From Bactericera cockerelli (taxonomy: Eukaryota; Arthropoda; Insecta; Hemiptera; Triozidae), in assembly GCA_024516035.1 (NCBI GenBank), contig CM044961.1, forward strand, positions 4,350,378-4,414,377: DNA of 64,000 bases. Reading direction: 5' to 3'. The translations under genes were made by a program, and so were the position numbers. This document shows, in pieces, positions 11,801 to 26,529 of this stretch. The number at the start of each line of letters is the position of its first letter. The stretch's first letter is position 1. Below the pieces are notes generated by a model that ran no database searches, was not told the origin of the DNA, and saw only the letters and a program-made list of their open reading frames with translations.

Positions 11801-14800
11801 AACGTCCTGATCAGGACGGGGGTGTTACCCTCCATTCGCTGGGAATAGCACCAGTACCCACATTAACATCACCTAGCCTGGGTAGGGTCGGAAATGCCAG
11901 CCTCACATGTTTGGAGGGAACAGAATTTTCTTCAAAAAGTCTGCCACAACCGAGGATCGAACTCGAGATCACTAGACTATGGGCAGTAGTCACAACCGTT
12001 TAGCCACGGAAGCTGGGTCTTCTCTTTTTCAACATATTTTCAACATAATTGTAATAATTACCTTCTCAGAAAAGCATACATGATAGTAATACTTACTTAT
12101 GTGGTTCGGCTTTCTCTAGACTGTCAGCTGTAATAGATGTCTCATTAAGAGACTGAAGTGAGATCGTTTCTCAAACACGAACTCTGCACGACACAATCAA
12201 TGCCATGTAAAATTACACATCTTGCTGATTTTGCCAAATTGTCGACCTAGGCAAAGCTTTCAACAACAAATGTCAACTTGTGCAAGAACCGTGCGACACT
12301 TAAACATGCGATTTCGCAATGCATTTGCGATTTTTTTGCAACAAAGATATGAAATACTCGGTCATAAATAAGAAAATAAGTACCAACTGTGTACCTATTA
12401 CCTACAGTTAACTTGTATTTTTTTTTGTATTATAAAGTCGATTTTGCAATGCCGTTTGTTTTGTGGGATTAGAATTCAGCTATGTATACACTTACTAGGT
12501 AGTACATAATAACACATGTACCTACTTACCTATGATGAAAACGGATATTGTATTGACTAGATGTGTATTATTTACATAGAATTTTTTTTGGGTAGTTTAA
12601 GCTACCATTAATAATTTTGAGTCTTTTAGGATGGCACACCCTATCATTAACGTTTATTGTTTGTATTTTAATATAAGTAGGTGAGGTGGGTGCATGACAG
12701 GAATAAAGTATATTGCTGTTTTTACAAGTGGTTTGAAGTGCACCTTGGTTCCTGACCTCAATCTATGAAGTGAACCTTGGTTCCTTATATTTTTGGCTTA
12801 TTTTCATCTTTCTAAAATCTGTTCTAAAGCTCGCATTATAAAACAGGATTTCAACAAATACAAGCCAATTTGGAACGTGCTGCATTTCCGACTTGGTGCG
12901 TTGTGATGGGTGAAATTTCGGATTGAGGGATGTAAATGTAAACCTCTACATATAAAAAATTGGCTTTCGAGCCAGACACTCGCCGGTATGGCTGCAAGTC
13001 CTGCGCTCGAATTTCTAAATTTTCAACGTTAAAATTTTAATGAATGTAAATTAAAGAAGCTGAGTCCACACTATACAAGACATGAAAACTAACTAGTTAA
13101 ATGTTTACTGATAAACGATGATGTAGTAAAATTGTAAGTTTTCTCAAGTTCATCTGAAATTCTAAATTGTTTATCAATGCTTTTTTTATGAAATATAATA
13201 TAGACAATGATCTAGCTAGTAATGGTTTTCATAGACTTAGAGAAAGCATATGATAGAGTACCGAGAGAAAAGATAAGGAGGTGTATGAGAGAAAAGAGAA
13301 CCCCTGTAAAGTATGTGAGAATAGTGAAATACATGTCTGAGAGAGTAAGAAGTATTGTAGGCCTCAAGTAATAGGTATCTGTCTGTGTTGGTCTCCATCA
13401 AGGTTCAGATTTCAGCCCATACTTATTTGACATTATAAAAGACGTAATGACTGACAATGTGAGAAAAGAGGTCCCCTGGGGGCGTTTCGTGGAGAAACAG
13501 AAGACTGTAATAGAAATAAATTGAAAAAAGCAATATAGTTTGCCAAATAACTATTTAGTAATCATATTCAACTGGATATTTATTTTAATATGGCTTTATT
13601 TTTCTCTGCTTTCAGATGGGGACAATGACAGTGGAGTAGATGAGAACACTCAATCCAAGGTAATGAACTTTCTCTATTAATTTTTTCCTTGACACATACA
13701 AGACCGGTGCACATGGAATGGAGCGGTCGTTCCATCCATGGAGGAATGAGCAATAGAAATTCCATAAATGCCTCTGGTTATTACCTGCAACTAAAAATCA
13801 GCCATCTACGTTACTAGGAACACAGACTAAATCACAACAGTTAAAAAATAGATTTTCTTCTGACATGCTTTTCAAGGTTATAACCATATTGGATAGTTTT
13901 TTTATGTGACAGAATCATTACCCTTGAGATGGTCTCATCGATTAGTTGGACAACCGGGCCATTCCGTGATACCTATAGCGTTTATGACAATTCCAACTTC
14001 AGCCTTTCAAAAGATTTCTTTTTCTTGATTTTGAAAGACTGAAGTTGGAATTGTCATAGTCTTACTGAAAGACTTCACCAAAGTCTTTCAATAGTGTCAC
14101 TGGGGGACACATCTTTGGCCAGGGCAAAGAATACAGCAAAGCAGTTTCCGTTAGAATCTTCTATTCCTATCTGAAGATATGCATTAAAAACTGTATTAAA
14201 GTGCAATAAATGAAGAAAGTACTGCAAAACAAATCGGTACCCTGTTGTTTTTCTCTCTTTTGATAAACTACGACCAACAGTAACTTATTATTGTTTTTTG
14301 TATTATTATTCATTAGTAATCATAGCCAACAACACCTCCAAACTAATGAGCTTTAGGAACTTAGAAAGCACGAAAAAAAGTATTTAGCACCAACTTTAAC
14401 TTCCGTTTCATTCCACCACCTTCAAAACTTTTAGTAGAAAAAAAGAACTACGTTTACACATGCAAACAGTGGTACGTAATTTTCAAGTTCTAGGAATCTA
14501 GTAGAACTATTGGCATTTTTATAAAATAAATAAATTTTATGTGGCCTCCGTGTCGTAATTCTTGCTACAAGTTACAAGTTAGTTAACAATCTAAATTTAG
14601 AAATTTTGAAAAAATGAAACTCCTTTTTGTGGAAGAGCCCTGCACGATATAAACAATATTCTTGTTCAATATAAATAATCCTTTAACTGTTTTCTTTATA
14701 TTAACTACATTTTTCTTTAAAAAAAAATATCTATCCTATTATGTCTCTATATTTAAATTTGGGTTTAACGTCGCTTTCAACTGGTCATATCACGACGGGG

Positions 14801-17800
14801 CTGATGTTAATTTGAGTAGCTGGAGAAAACTCTTTGTCCATCCGGCACTGACTAACAGGTCAATAGAAAGCGCTTTCTCTTCCACCCAGCTCTGAGTATG
14901 TCAAGTCATTGTCTGACTGTTGCGTCTCCAGCAAGTCTACCATTACCTATGACAAACTTTAATTCCGTCTGGAAAATTCTACATAGTTCCGCCTAAGTTT
15001 CTAGGAAATTAGCGTTGTACTGATTTGGTAGCTTCATATAGCGTTTGATGGACTTTTCGATAAGTTTTTAATGAAAAGTTTGGTGATAAAAATAACTAGT
15101 AACTTTGATGGGGTCAAATATTTCTAGCCTGTCAGTTACTATGTTGAAGTTTTTTGAGAAGGCTAATTTTAGGTATTAGCCCACTAGTTATCAATTTATT
15201 TACCCATTGGTTCGATTTTACTCGGGGTTATTATTTTCATTGGATACTTTTTTAGAAGGAGAAATACAAACAAATAATGACCTCAAGTCTTTGTCATTAT
15301 TTGTCTTTTCCAACTCTTTACTTGTATGATACTTAGGGGTCTACTCAGTAGTCATTAGGGTGGGCCGAAAAAAGCGAATTTTTGAGTCGAGAATTTTAAT
15401 AGCAAAAAAAAGTTGCAGCATGGTCAGACGTTTCCAAAAATATAACTTTTGTCGAAATTGGGTGTTATCTTCCACTGCCGCAAAGCGGTTGAAGTTAGGC
15501 GGAAAAGTCGAAAAATGGCATTTTGGACCCCACTTTAAGAAATTTATAAAAATAGTAGATGAACATCTAAGAAGCTCAAATTTGTTTCGAATTACTCAAT
15601 ATGTGTTCTAATTTTATTTTTAGACTAACAATAATGAGCTTTTTGAACTCTGTTTTGTATACAGGGTGATCCAAAATCATGAAATACTACTTTTTTATGT
15701 GATTTATATGGGGTATATTATGTTTATATTTATTGAATTATTTGAATTAATTCTTTGATATTGGGAAACAAAATAATCAAATATTAAATATATGATAGTG
15801 CTGGACAGTTTGGATGATATTTGCACTCTTCAGATATACAGGGTGGCCAAAATTTTCATAAATTATGATGACTTTTTTATGTACTTAGTTCATGGTTTTT
15901 TTTACATTACAACCATGTAAATATTATGCTAAGCAGTTTTCGGGGGACATAAAACATAAATAACGATTATAAAAAGGATAATAAGACAGTCTCTTATCCA
16001 AGATATTCCGTATGGAGCCCAGGTGATTGATGGAAAGTCTTGGGTGGAAGGAAATTTTCACCCAGTACAGTGCACCTTGGGAAATATGTTGTATGGGGAA
16101 CGTATTTCCTTATCGTTGTTGTAATTTTACCTTATAGTTTGACCATTCTATTTCCTGCATTATTATTATTAAAATAACTGTATAAGGTCTAGCTACCATG
16201 TGTATCAGGTGGCTACACCACGCGACGAAGCTCTCCCGAACCCTCCCAACAACGAATTTTTTTATATCGCGTCTTTTGGTATCTTTCCGACCTAGTTCTT
16301 TGGGTCTCTCTGCTATTTAAGAGTTTTAATGGCTTATGGATAATGGCGAATGGATTTCTAAGGTTATACATATACATTACACCTCTTTCCAGTGGGAAAA
16401 AAAGTAATGAATCGGTAAAAATAACCAAATACGTTCTTAAAATATATCATAATGTATATTATGCTGGTCTTTCATGCCATTTGTGGTTTCAGAAAGAAAT
16501 AAAGTAGGTAAGTCCTTCAGATTGAAAATTGCAAATCTCTTTGGTATTGGTAACAAATTAACAACAACAACTGGTTGCTCAAAGGCAAAAATGTACCTTA
16601 AAACAATGGCTTTTCTCTCGCTGAATAGCGAGAGGGAATGTTATATCTACTTTAAGTACTGTTCGCAGTGGAAAATCATTGGAGGAGATTCTATTTATTG
16701 TCTAAAGAAATGTAAGCAAATCAAATGAACTTCTACTGATGAGAAAACAACATTAAAAAGAGTTACTATACTTGTGTTAATTACTTTCATGATATCACAA
16801 CTACTCAAAATCGAGTTACTAAATCTACGCTGCATCCAGGACTTGAACCACCGACTTCGAGGTTAGAGGTTAGAAGTGCGCCGCCTTATCGATCAACTAT
16901 ATCATTATATTATGTATTGAAATAATTTGTTGATCTACTATTGTTTATGCTGCCACTCCAATGTTACTACGAGATATTTCCCAAGGTGCACTGTGTTGGT
17001 TGAAAATTTCCTTCCACCCAAGACTTTCCATCAATCACCTGGGCTCCATACGAAATATCTTGGATAAGAGACTGTCTTATTATCCTTTTTATAATCGTTA
17101 TTTATGTTTTATGTCCCCAAAAACTGATTAGCATAATATTAACATGGTTGTAATGTAAATAAAAACCATGAACTAAGTACATAAAAAAGTCATCATAATT
17201 TATGAAAATTTTGGCCACCCTGTATATCTGAAGAATGCAAATATCATCCAAACTGTCCAGCACTATCATATATTTAATATTTGATGATTTTGTTGCCCAA
17301 TATCGAAGAATTAAATCAAATAATTCAATAAATATAAACATAATATACCCCATATAAATCACATAAAAAAGTGGTATTTCATGATTTTTGATCACCCTGT
17401 ATACAGAACAGAGTTCAAAAAGCTCATTATTTTTAGTCTAAAAATAAAATTAGAACACATATTGAGTAATTTGAAACAAATTTGAGCTTCTTAGATGTTC
17501 ATCTACTATTTTTATAAATTTCTTAAAGTGGGGTCCAAAATGCCATTTTTCGACTTTTCCGCCAAACTTCAACCGCTTTGCGGCAGTGGAAGATAACATC
17601 CAATTTCGACAAAAGTTATATTTTTGGAATCGTCTGACCATGCTGCAACTTTTTTTTGCTATTAAAATTCTCGATTCAAAAATTCGCTTTTTTCGGCCCA
17701 CCCTACTAGTCATACCTCGTGAAGAAAACTGAGTTTAAATAGTCTTTTGCCAAAAGCATGCATATTATATTTCTTCTTCATAGTTTGACAAAGTAAATAA

Positions 17801-20800
17801 GTAAGACAGGTTTTACAGATAGTCCTATTATAACAACAAGATCTAACGACTTTGGGACTTGTGCTCATTTGATAGTCAAGAATGAGCTAGTTATGTGAAC
17901 AGTTACATTTCTTAAAAGTCTTCAGTGCTTTCTCTTCGGTGGATAGCTACCGAGTTTTTTTTAATTTGGGATTAACGTCGCTGTTAATTGAATTAATTGT
18001 ATGGTCATATCACGATGGGCGTATTACCTTCGCTGGAAACTCACAAATCGGCTACTCAAATTAGCTGACCTCACCCATCCTGAGTGGGGCAGGGAATAGC
18101 CAGCATCACAGGGTTCGAATTTGGTCACACATCCTAATCTCGCTGGACGTTGCACAATTTTTTATATATGATTAAATTGTTAGTACCTACCTAACTTGTT
18201 TAGGTTAGGACTTGAACCACCGACCTCCAAGTTACAAGTCCGCCGCCTTGTCGATCAAGCTACTGAGGTCGGTGTGTTAAGGGATAGTGTAGGATTATTT
18301 GTTCTAATCAAGATGAGCATTTTATAATTTGGCCCCTAAAAATTAGTTTCGAGGAAATGGCTCCAGGACTAAGCAGGGTACACAAACAACTAATGTCATG
18401 TTACATAAGACACCCCGGACAGACGGCGGGGGATTTCTGTAAGCGCTGAAGGGGGAGGTTCCATAAGAAGAGAGGGTGGGGTTCTATGAATTGGAAATGA
18501 ATTTTCCCAAACTTGTGTCGAGTTCAAATAGAAGTTCTACCTACTGAGTAACTAGGTATGCGATAGCAATATCAGCTATCTCAGGTACAATATTTGTTCT
18601 ATTGATTTCGAGAAAGCTTCGGGGTCTATGTTCCATTCCATCTTTCTAATTTCAGCTCTTTTCAGATTTACGTATTAGTTTTACGTTCGCGGTAGAATTT
18701 TTTTTCTCCAAAAAGTTACATCGGTTTTGATTTGTTTTCGTATTTTTTTATAACTGGAAAGTTCGTTTTTATTTTATGTATTAAAAGGATATTTAGTATA
18801 TAGGTACAAATATTATTATCTAGTATAATATTTATTGTGAACTCCCGATTTGTTCCTTTACAGACTTTTACTATTAGACTTTAACTTTTTGTTGATATTT
18901 TTGCGTGTCGCCTTTTCGTGGATTCGTGTGTTTTACAATATTTACATATTTCGCCTTTGATATCTATAGTTTACCCTTAGTTTTGTGTATTTTCCCAGTT
19001 ACGTTTTATTGATTTGAATGAGTTTCTACGATGACAAATAAGTACATTTGGAAAAATGAAAATCATAATATTCTTCATGTACTTTTGCTGAAGTTTGTGG
19101 TGCTATTTTCACGTTGCTAGTTAAGTATAGTTTATTATTTTTATATTATTTGTACTTTTGCGTTTTTATTGACCTCAGTAGCTTGATCGAGGCGGCGGAC
19201 TTGTAATTGGAGGTCGGTGGTTCAAGTCCCAAGTTAAGCTAATAATTAGTGAAGCGAGGCTAAGTGGTTGTGACAGCACGAAAGTGATTAACACAAATAA
19301 TAATATGATAACTTAATTTTAAACTTACTTTAGAGTTTGTTTTTTTTTTTCTTCTCATTATTAAAAATAATTTAGGTAGCTCATATATGAAAAAAATAAA
19401 CTATCAATGGAGAAAGATAATTTATTTCCCTAAATGATTTACTTTCAAAAATATTTTAATAATCATCTGAAGACAAAATTACTGAGAGAAATTATTGTTC
19501 CGAACTGAAGTTTCCTCTTCAGCTACCTTACAATTTTTTTAAAAAAAGATGAATATGTATAGATATTTTTGCGTATAAATAACATAACATATTCCTACAT
19601 AACATTTTGTTGTAGTTCTGTTTGAATAACCGACCCCAGTAGCTTGGTTGATAAGGCGGTGGACTTGTAACCGACTCGTTCTGTGGTTCGAGTCCCATAA
19701 TACGTCAAATACGTCAAGAAGGTCAAATACGTCAAATACCTCAAGGATTTTCAACCTTGAGAGGGGAAGAGGTAGATAGGAATACCTCTTCACCTCTGAT
19801 GCTATGATATTTTTTACTTTGATTAAATAATTTCAATCAAACCTTAATTTATTGAAAAATCATCATCATATTAGGGTATCAGTTGAAGTTGAACAACTGG
19901 TTTGCAGCAGTCCTCCATTCTCCTCTATCTGGTGCAAATCTTTTCATATTTTCATAGCAATCCAATTCTGAGGTTTTTATAATTTGGGTGCAATATTTTA
20001 AAGGCGGTCTTCCTCTTTTATGTACTTTTTTAAAAAAGAAAATTTGACGAAATTTATACAGGAGATGGAATACGTCTTGCTAAACGTTACTATCCCATTT
20101 TCTCCCCAGGACTCCAGAACCGGAGTAAGGTCCCCCCTGAAGTCTCCCTCCTCCAGATTGAACTCCAGAAAACTCACCCCCACCCGCTCCCCCATGACAC
20201 CCAAATCACCCGACGGATCCACCTCCAGTGAACGCAAGAGTAAGTTTATAACCCCAGTGATTAGATGCTTCAACCTCCAGTGAACGCAAGAGTAAGTTTA
20301 TAACCCCCGTGACTAGATGCTTCAACCTCCAGTGAACGCAAGAGTAAGTTTATAACCCCCGTGACTAGATGCTTCAACCTCCAGTGAACGCAAGAGTAAG
20401 TTTATAACCCCCGTGACTAGATGCTTCAACCTCGAGTGAACGCAAGAGTAAGTTTATAACCCCCATGACTAGATGCTTCAACCTCCAGTGAACGCAAGAG
20501 TAAGTTTATAACCCCCGTGACTAGATGCTTCAACCTACAGTGAACGCAAGAGTAAGTTTATAACCCCCGTGACTGAATGGTTCAACCTCCAGTGAACGCA
20601 AGAGTAAGTTTATAACCCCCGTGACTAAATGGTTCAACCTCCAGTGAACGCAAGAGTAAGTTTATAACCCCCGAGACTAGATGGTTCAACCTCCAGTATA
20701 CGCAAGAGTAAGTTTCTAACCCCCATGACTAGATGCTTCAACCTCCAGTGAACGCAAGAGTAGGTTTATAACCCCCATGACTAGATGCTTCAACCTCCAG

Positions 20801-23800
20801 TGAACGCAAGAGTAAGTTTATAACCCCCATGACTAGATGCTTCAACCTCCAGTGAACGCAAGTGTAAGTTTATAACCCCCATGACTAGATGGTTCAACCT
20901 CCAGTGAACGCAAGAGTAAGTTTATAACCCCCATGACAAGATGGTTCAACCTCCAGTGAACGCAAAAGTAAATTTATAACCGCCGTGACTGGATGGTTCA
21001 ACCTCTAGTATACGCAAGAGTAAGTTTCTAACCCCATGACACAATAATTTAGGACAGAGAAAATGCAACTTTAAAAAGTAATTACCTATAGGTAATTATT
21101 GTAAAGTTTTTCTTGACAAGAAAAAATGGACTAACCGACCTCAGTACAGTAGGTTGATCGAAAGGCGGTTGATCAGTGATTCAAGTCCCAATATAAGCAA
21201 ATATTTAGTAAAGCGAGTCTGAGAAATTGTGATATCACAATAAATTTTTAATATGTATAACAAAATAATATTGTAATTGTATTTTTTTCGATAGATTTCT
21301 AATATTTGAAGTCGGAAATATTTCTGGGCTTAATAGCTTTCTTAATTTATACTTTGCCCTTGTTCGATTATCTATCATTATTATCAGGTATTTTGTGTTG
21401 TGTGTTCGTTTTTGAATAGTAATAAAAAAAAGTGGCTGTATGGAATGGCCTTGCCTACCAATGCCAGAAAAAGAGAAAAAAAAAGAAAAAAAAAAAAAAA
21501 AATTTTTTGCTCCGATTTTTGTTTCTATAAAAAAATGGTCTAACCGTCTCTTGAAATTCCAGAGGTGCCCATGAACAAGGTCCAGGTGGGCTCCGCGCCC
21601 TCACCCAACCTGAAGAAGGTGACGTCCAAAATCGGCTCCCTCCAGAACGCCCACTACAAACCCGGGGGCGGCAAAGTCAAGATCGAGAACCGCAAGCTGG
21701 AGTGGAAGGCAGAGCCGCGGATTGCGGCCAAAAACGATGAGTATGTGCCGGGCGGCGGGGACAAGAAAGTGAGTCACAATTCATCTGATTTAGTCAGAAG
21801 CCGCAATTTATGTCTTGCGAAACATTGAAAAGTTAAAATAAATCTTTCCTTAGAAGCCCACATTTTTTGTATTAGCTTAGGGAAAGTGTTGCTTTGTAAA
21901 CTATATGTATATTGATTCTAAATAAAACAATTTATCTTATCTTATCTTAAAAAACACTGCCAATTATGTACACAATACTTCCTCGTGATTGTTTCACATT
22001 GTGTACACGTGCGAATTTTGAGTTTTTATACTAAATTACTTGTATTTCCGAAACGGCTGAACCGATTTTCTTCAAATTTATTTTATATGGTAGAAAACCG
22101 TTTTTTCTACATTCTAGATTCTACAAAAAATTCTGTATCGGCAAGTCGTGGTTCTTATTTTTTGACTTTATTGTCCAAAATTTCGGATTTTCTTAAATAT
22201 CAGAGTCAAATTATAATTAATCAAAAAAAAAAGCCTGTGTGGAACATTAAATGCATATACATACAAAATTTCATCAAAATCGGGTGTACCGTTCACGAGA
22301 TATAAGCATTTAAGTAAAAAGTTAGTGGTCAGGCGCATGGTCTCTTTCACCCAGAGCCGCTAGTACGAATTCGATGAATTTAAAATGGGACCATCTACAG
22401 AATGTCTCCTAGATGTTTACAAAATTTCATCAAAATCGGTCGAGTAGTTTCCGAGATTTGCGCGTTACAAGGAATCGTTTTAACAGACAGACAGACAGAC
22501 AGACCGACAGACCGACAGACCGACAAACGGACACAAAACCAAATTTGCTCAGGAGGTTATGAAACGTCCAGAAATATGAAAAAAATTGAAATTGGAGCAA
22601 AAAAATATTTTTTTTTTTACAAAAACGAACACAATACTTCCGATTTCTAATATTAGAAATTTCTCGGAAGTAAAAGTAAATCGCAATCTGTCTGCTTTAT
22701 TTGGAAGGTTCTGAACCACATATTTTCATGTGCGATCAACCATCGTGAGAACTTGTGCTATTTCTTTTTTTTTATTTAAATAATAATAACACTCTTTAGT
22801 GGAAGGTAACCACCAGGTGAGGTTAACGCTTAAAGCATTTTCTACCACCTTACCCTCAGAGTCTTATTATTATGTGGTCACAAACTCAAATTAATGAGGA
22901 AAAGTTCATGCACTGGGTGGGATTCGAACCAATGGATCCCTACGCTACCTTGATTTTTTAATCCATTAAACCTGAAATCTAGCCTGGCTTGTTAGGATTA
23001 ATAGTCCAAACACTGATAGTTAATTGTATGGGACCTATTGTAAACCTGTCATTGAGAGAACAACCACTAAATCAATATTTTCATAAACCAAGAAACTACA
23101 CTCCTTCGTACCTGGAATCACCGCTCATCTCCTTTCTAATTACTTATAGTAATTATTGTAAAAATCCTAATTCGTATCTAAATCTTACTGTAGAAGAATT
23201 TAAACAAAGGTGTAGGGAGGGCCTGGATATATGAAGGTCTTTAGCATAGGTCATATGTATATGTACGAGTATATGCTTAGTCCTTTCAACCTTTTTATCT
23301 AATTGCAGCATTACCGTTGTGTATGAACAGTGATAATAAAAAAAATAGTAATCGGGCAGTATATTTGGGATTTTTACCACATAATAATATGCCTTGGGCT
23401 TACTGCTGGAATAATGAGACTTTAACACCCGTATTTATGAACAGCGAATTTTGTCTGAGCACCGTCTCAAGCAAGGTATTGGCCAGTAATATTAAAGGAA
23501 ATCATACTTCAGACCATGGTCAAACGGCGTTTTTTGTTCATAAATACGGCTGTAAGAGTCATAATCGGGCAGTATAAATAAGGCGATATTATTATTATAT
23601 TATATATATTTTTATTTTTACTATTAATTTCCACGCCCATATTCCAGATAGAGGTGGTGAAGCTGAACTGGACCGCCAAGCCCAAGGTCGGCTCCCTGGA
23701 CAACGCCACCCACAAGCCGGGGGGCGGGGACAAGAAGATCGAGTCGGTCAAACTCGACTTCAAGGACAAAGCCAAGTCCAAGGTCGGGTCCAAGGACAAC

Positions 23801-26529
23801 CTGAAACACTCGCCTGGGGGAGGGGCCGTGAAGGTATTTATAGATACGTGTTGATTCATAAGAGTGGATCAGTGTACTGGTTCAAAATTATGAACCAGTA
23901 TGCTGATTCGACTCTATGGATCAGTATGCTGATTCGACTGTATGGATCAGTATACTGATTTGACTCTATGGATCAGTTTACTGATTCGAACCGACTCTAT
24001 GGATCAGTATACTGATTCGTATCGACTCTATGGATCAGTATGCTGATTCGAAAGTATGGATCATTATACTGATTCGCAACTATGGATCACTATGCTGATT
24101 CGCAACTATGGATCACTATGCTGATTCGCAACTATGGATCAGTATACTGATTCAAAACTATGGATCACTATGCTGATTCGCAACTATGGATCAGTATACT
24201 GATTCGCAACTATGGATCAGTATACTGATACGACTCTATGGATCAGTATACTGATTCGACTCTATGGATCAGTATATTGATTCGACTCTATGGATCAGTA
24301 TGCTGATTCAAAATTATGGATCTGTATAAATTCTTGTAATCAGTATATTGATTCGAAAATATGGATCAGTATACTGATTCAAAATTATGGACCTGTATAA
24401 ATTCTTGTGAGTAATGCATCAAAACGTTGTTGGATAGCTGTCAGGTGGTTCGCATTAAATAGTTAGCTTGATTTATAACAATGTATTTGTATATTGATTC
24501 ATATCAAATATATCAATGGATCAATATACTGATTCGAAACTATGTGTATAATGATTCGGAACTATTCAAACTCATGGATCAGTATACTGATTCAAAATTA
24601 TAGATTAGTAAAAATCTTGTAAGTAATGCATCAAAACATTGTTGGAAAATTGTCAGAAGGTTTGCATTTATATTTAGCTTGGTTCAGGTATTACAGTGAT
24701 TAGACATTATGGATCAGTATACTGATTCAAACTAATTGTTCAGTATACTGATTCGAAAATAGAACCAGAATACTGATGCGAAATTATGGATCAGCAATAG
24801 TTATGAAACAGTTGCTGATCCTTGGACATTGTAAAGGAAACAGATTCATATTTTATGAGTTAGTATACTGATCCATAGTATTGAGTCATTAAACTCATAA
24901 GTACAATTTCCCGACAGGTAATTTTTCAGTTCTTTGTTATAGACAAATTTAATATTTTGTTCAATTTATCTCTTTTTTAAAAAAAATACTAGATAAAAAA
25001 ATAAAGTTATAAATTTCACAAGAATATTTGTGATGAGTTTTTTAGGTACAACATTAAATTTATTTAATAAGTAATTATATAAAGCATACAAACATTATCT
25101 ATTCCATTTTAGTATGTTGTTTAAATCAATTTATTTGTAAAAAAAATTCATGTTGTTTCCAAATCAGTGTGATATATTTACCAATTCAGCATGTTTTAAA
25201 TATTCATCATTATTTGTAAATTTATGTTTTATGTCTTAATCCAGTTTTATGTTTAGTAGGTATGAAATGTATGTCGTGTTCAATGGTGTGAATTTTTTTA
25301 ATCTGTTGTGAATTTTGCCTGTTCTAATCAGCTTGCACTTGGAATTTGAGCTGAAATCTCAAAATCATTTGTTGAAACTGAGATGATAATAATACTCTGA
25401 GAATTACTAGAGGGAAAAGTGCTTTCAGCATTAAGCCGAACTCCGTGGCTCAGTGGTTAAGAGCATTGGTTACTGACCCGGAGGTTGCGGGTTTGAATCC
25501 CGGCCGGAGCGGAAATTTCTGACCGAAATTTTCCGTTTCCGGAGTGGCATGGATGTAAAGGTAAAAATGCCCTAAAGTAATGCGAAAGCGGTTCCGGTGC
25601 ACACTTACCTTAAAAAAAAACCGTTAAGCTAGTCTGATGGTTGCTTTCCACTAAATATTATTATTATAAATAGAATTAAAACAAATATAAGCTAGACCAT
25701 CCCTGAACCCTGAAGTGCGCTGTGATTGCTTATAACTCCGACTTTAGGTACGATGTATCTTCATTGTTTTAATCCTATTTTATAATTCGGCCCTTCAAAT
25801 CAGCTTGGAGGAAATAATAATATATTATAATAATAATAATATCGCCTTATTTATACTGCCCTATTGAGACTATTAAAGTCCTAATATTCCAGCAGTAAGC
25901 CCAACACATATTATTATGTGGTAAAAATCCCAAATAGGAGGATAACTTGTCATGTCCCGGCTGGGTTTCGAACCCATGACCTCTGGAATACCGGGACAGA
26001 CTAGCCCCTGGTCGAACCTTTCTTCAACTAATTTTTTGAGGTAATACCTACTCTTTAGTGGAAAGTAACCACCAGGCGAGGTTAATGCTGAAACATTTTC
26101 TACAACCTAACCCTCAGAGTCTTATTATTATGTGGTCACAAACTCAAATAAATGAGGAAAAATCCATGCACTGGGTGTGATTTGAACCAATGGACCAATA
26201 CGCTACCTGGATTACCAGACTAACGCGTTAAGCACTTGACTACCAGTGCACTTGTTGCAAAGTAGGTAATACTCAATACCTTCAGACCCTCACCAAGCAA
26301 AAAAGAAAACTTCAATTTGGGCAGCGTCGCGTCGAAGGCGCGTGGAATACACCGGTTCTCGTTGGATCATCGAAGTTAAGCAACGTCCAGCGAGGTGAAG
26401 ACTTCGTGATGCTGGCATTCCGGCCCAACTCAGGCTGGGTGAGGTTAATGTGGGTAGCAGGTTTGTGAGTTTCCTGCGAATGGAGGGTAACACCCCCGTC
26501 GTGATATGGCCATGCAGTTGAAAGCGACG

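Noticed and set aside
15360..15611. 83-residue frame [13 protein letters not shown]...
   Set aside because: Present in both arms of the foldback element because the arms are copies; no known domain, GTG start, and probably non-coding.
20220..21037. CRISPR-like regular repeats
   Set aside because: Units are contiguous tandem copies without unique spacers and derive from a eukaryotic exon end; the same holds for the other arrays.
25432..25510. Functional tRNA gene
   Set aside because: Head of SINE-D: the body and A-tail continue, and the acceptor stem is only partly paired.
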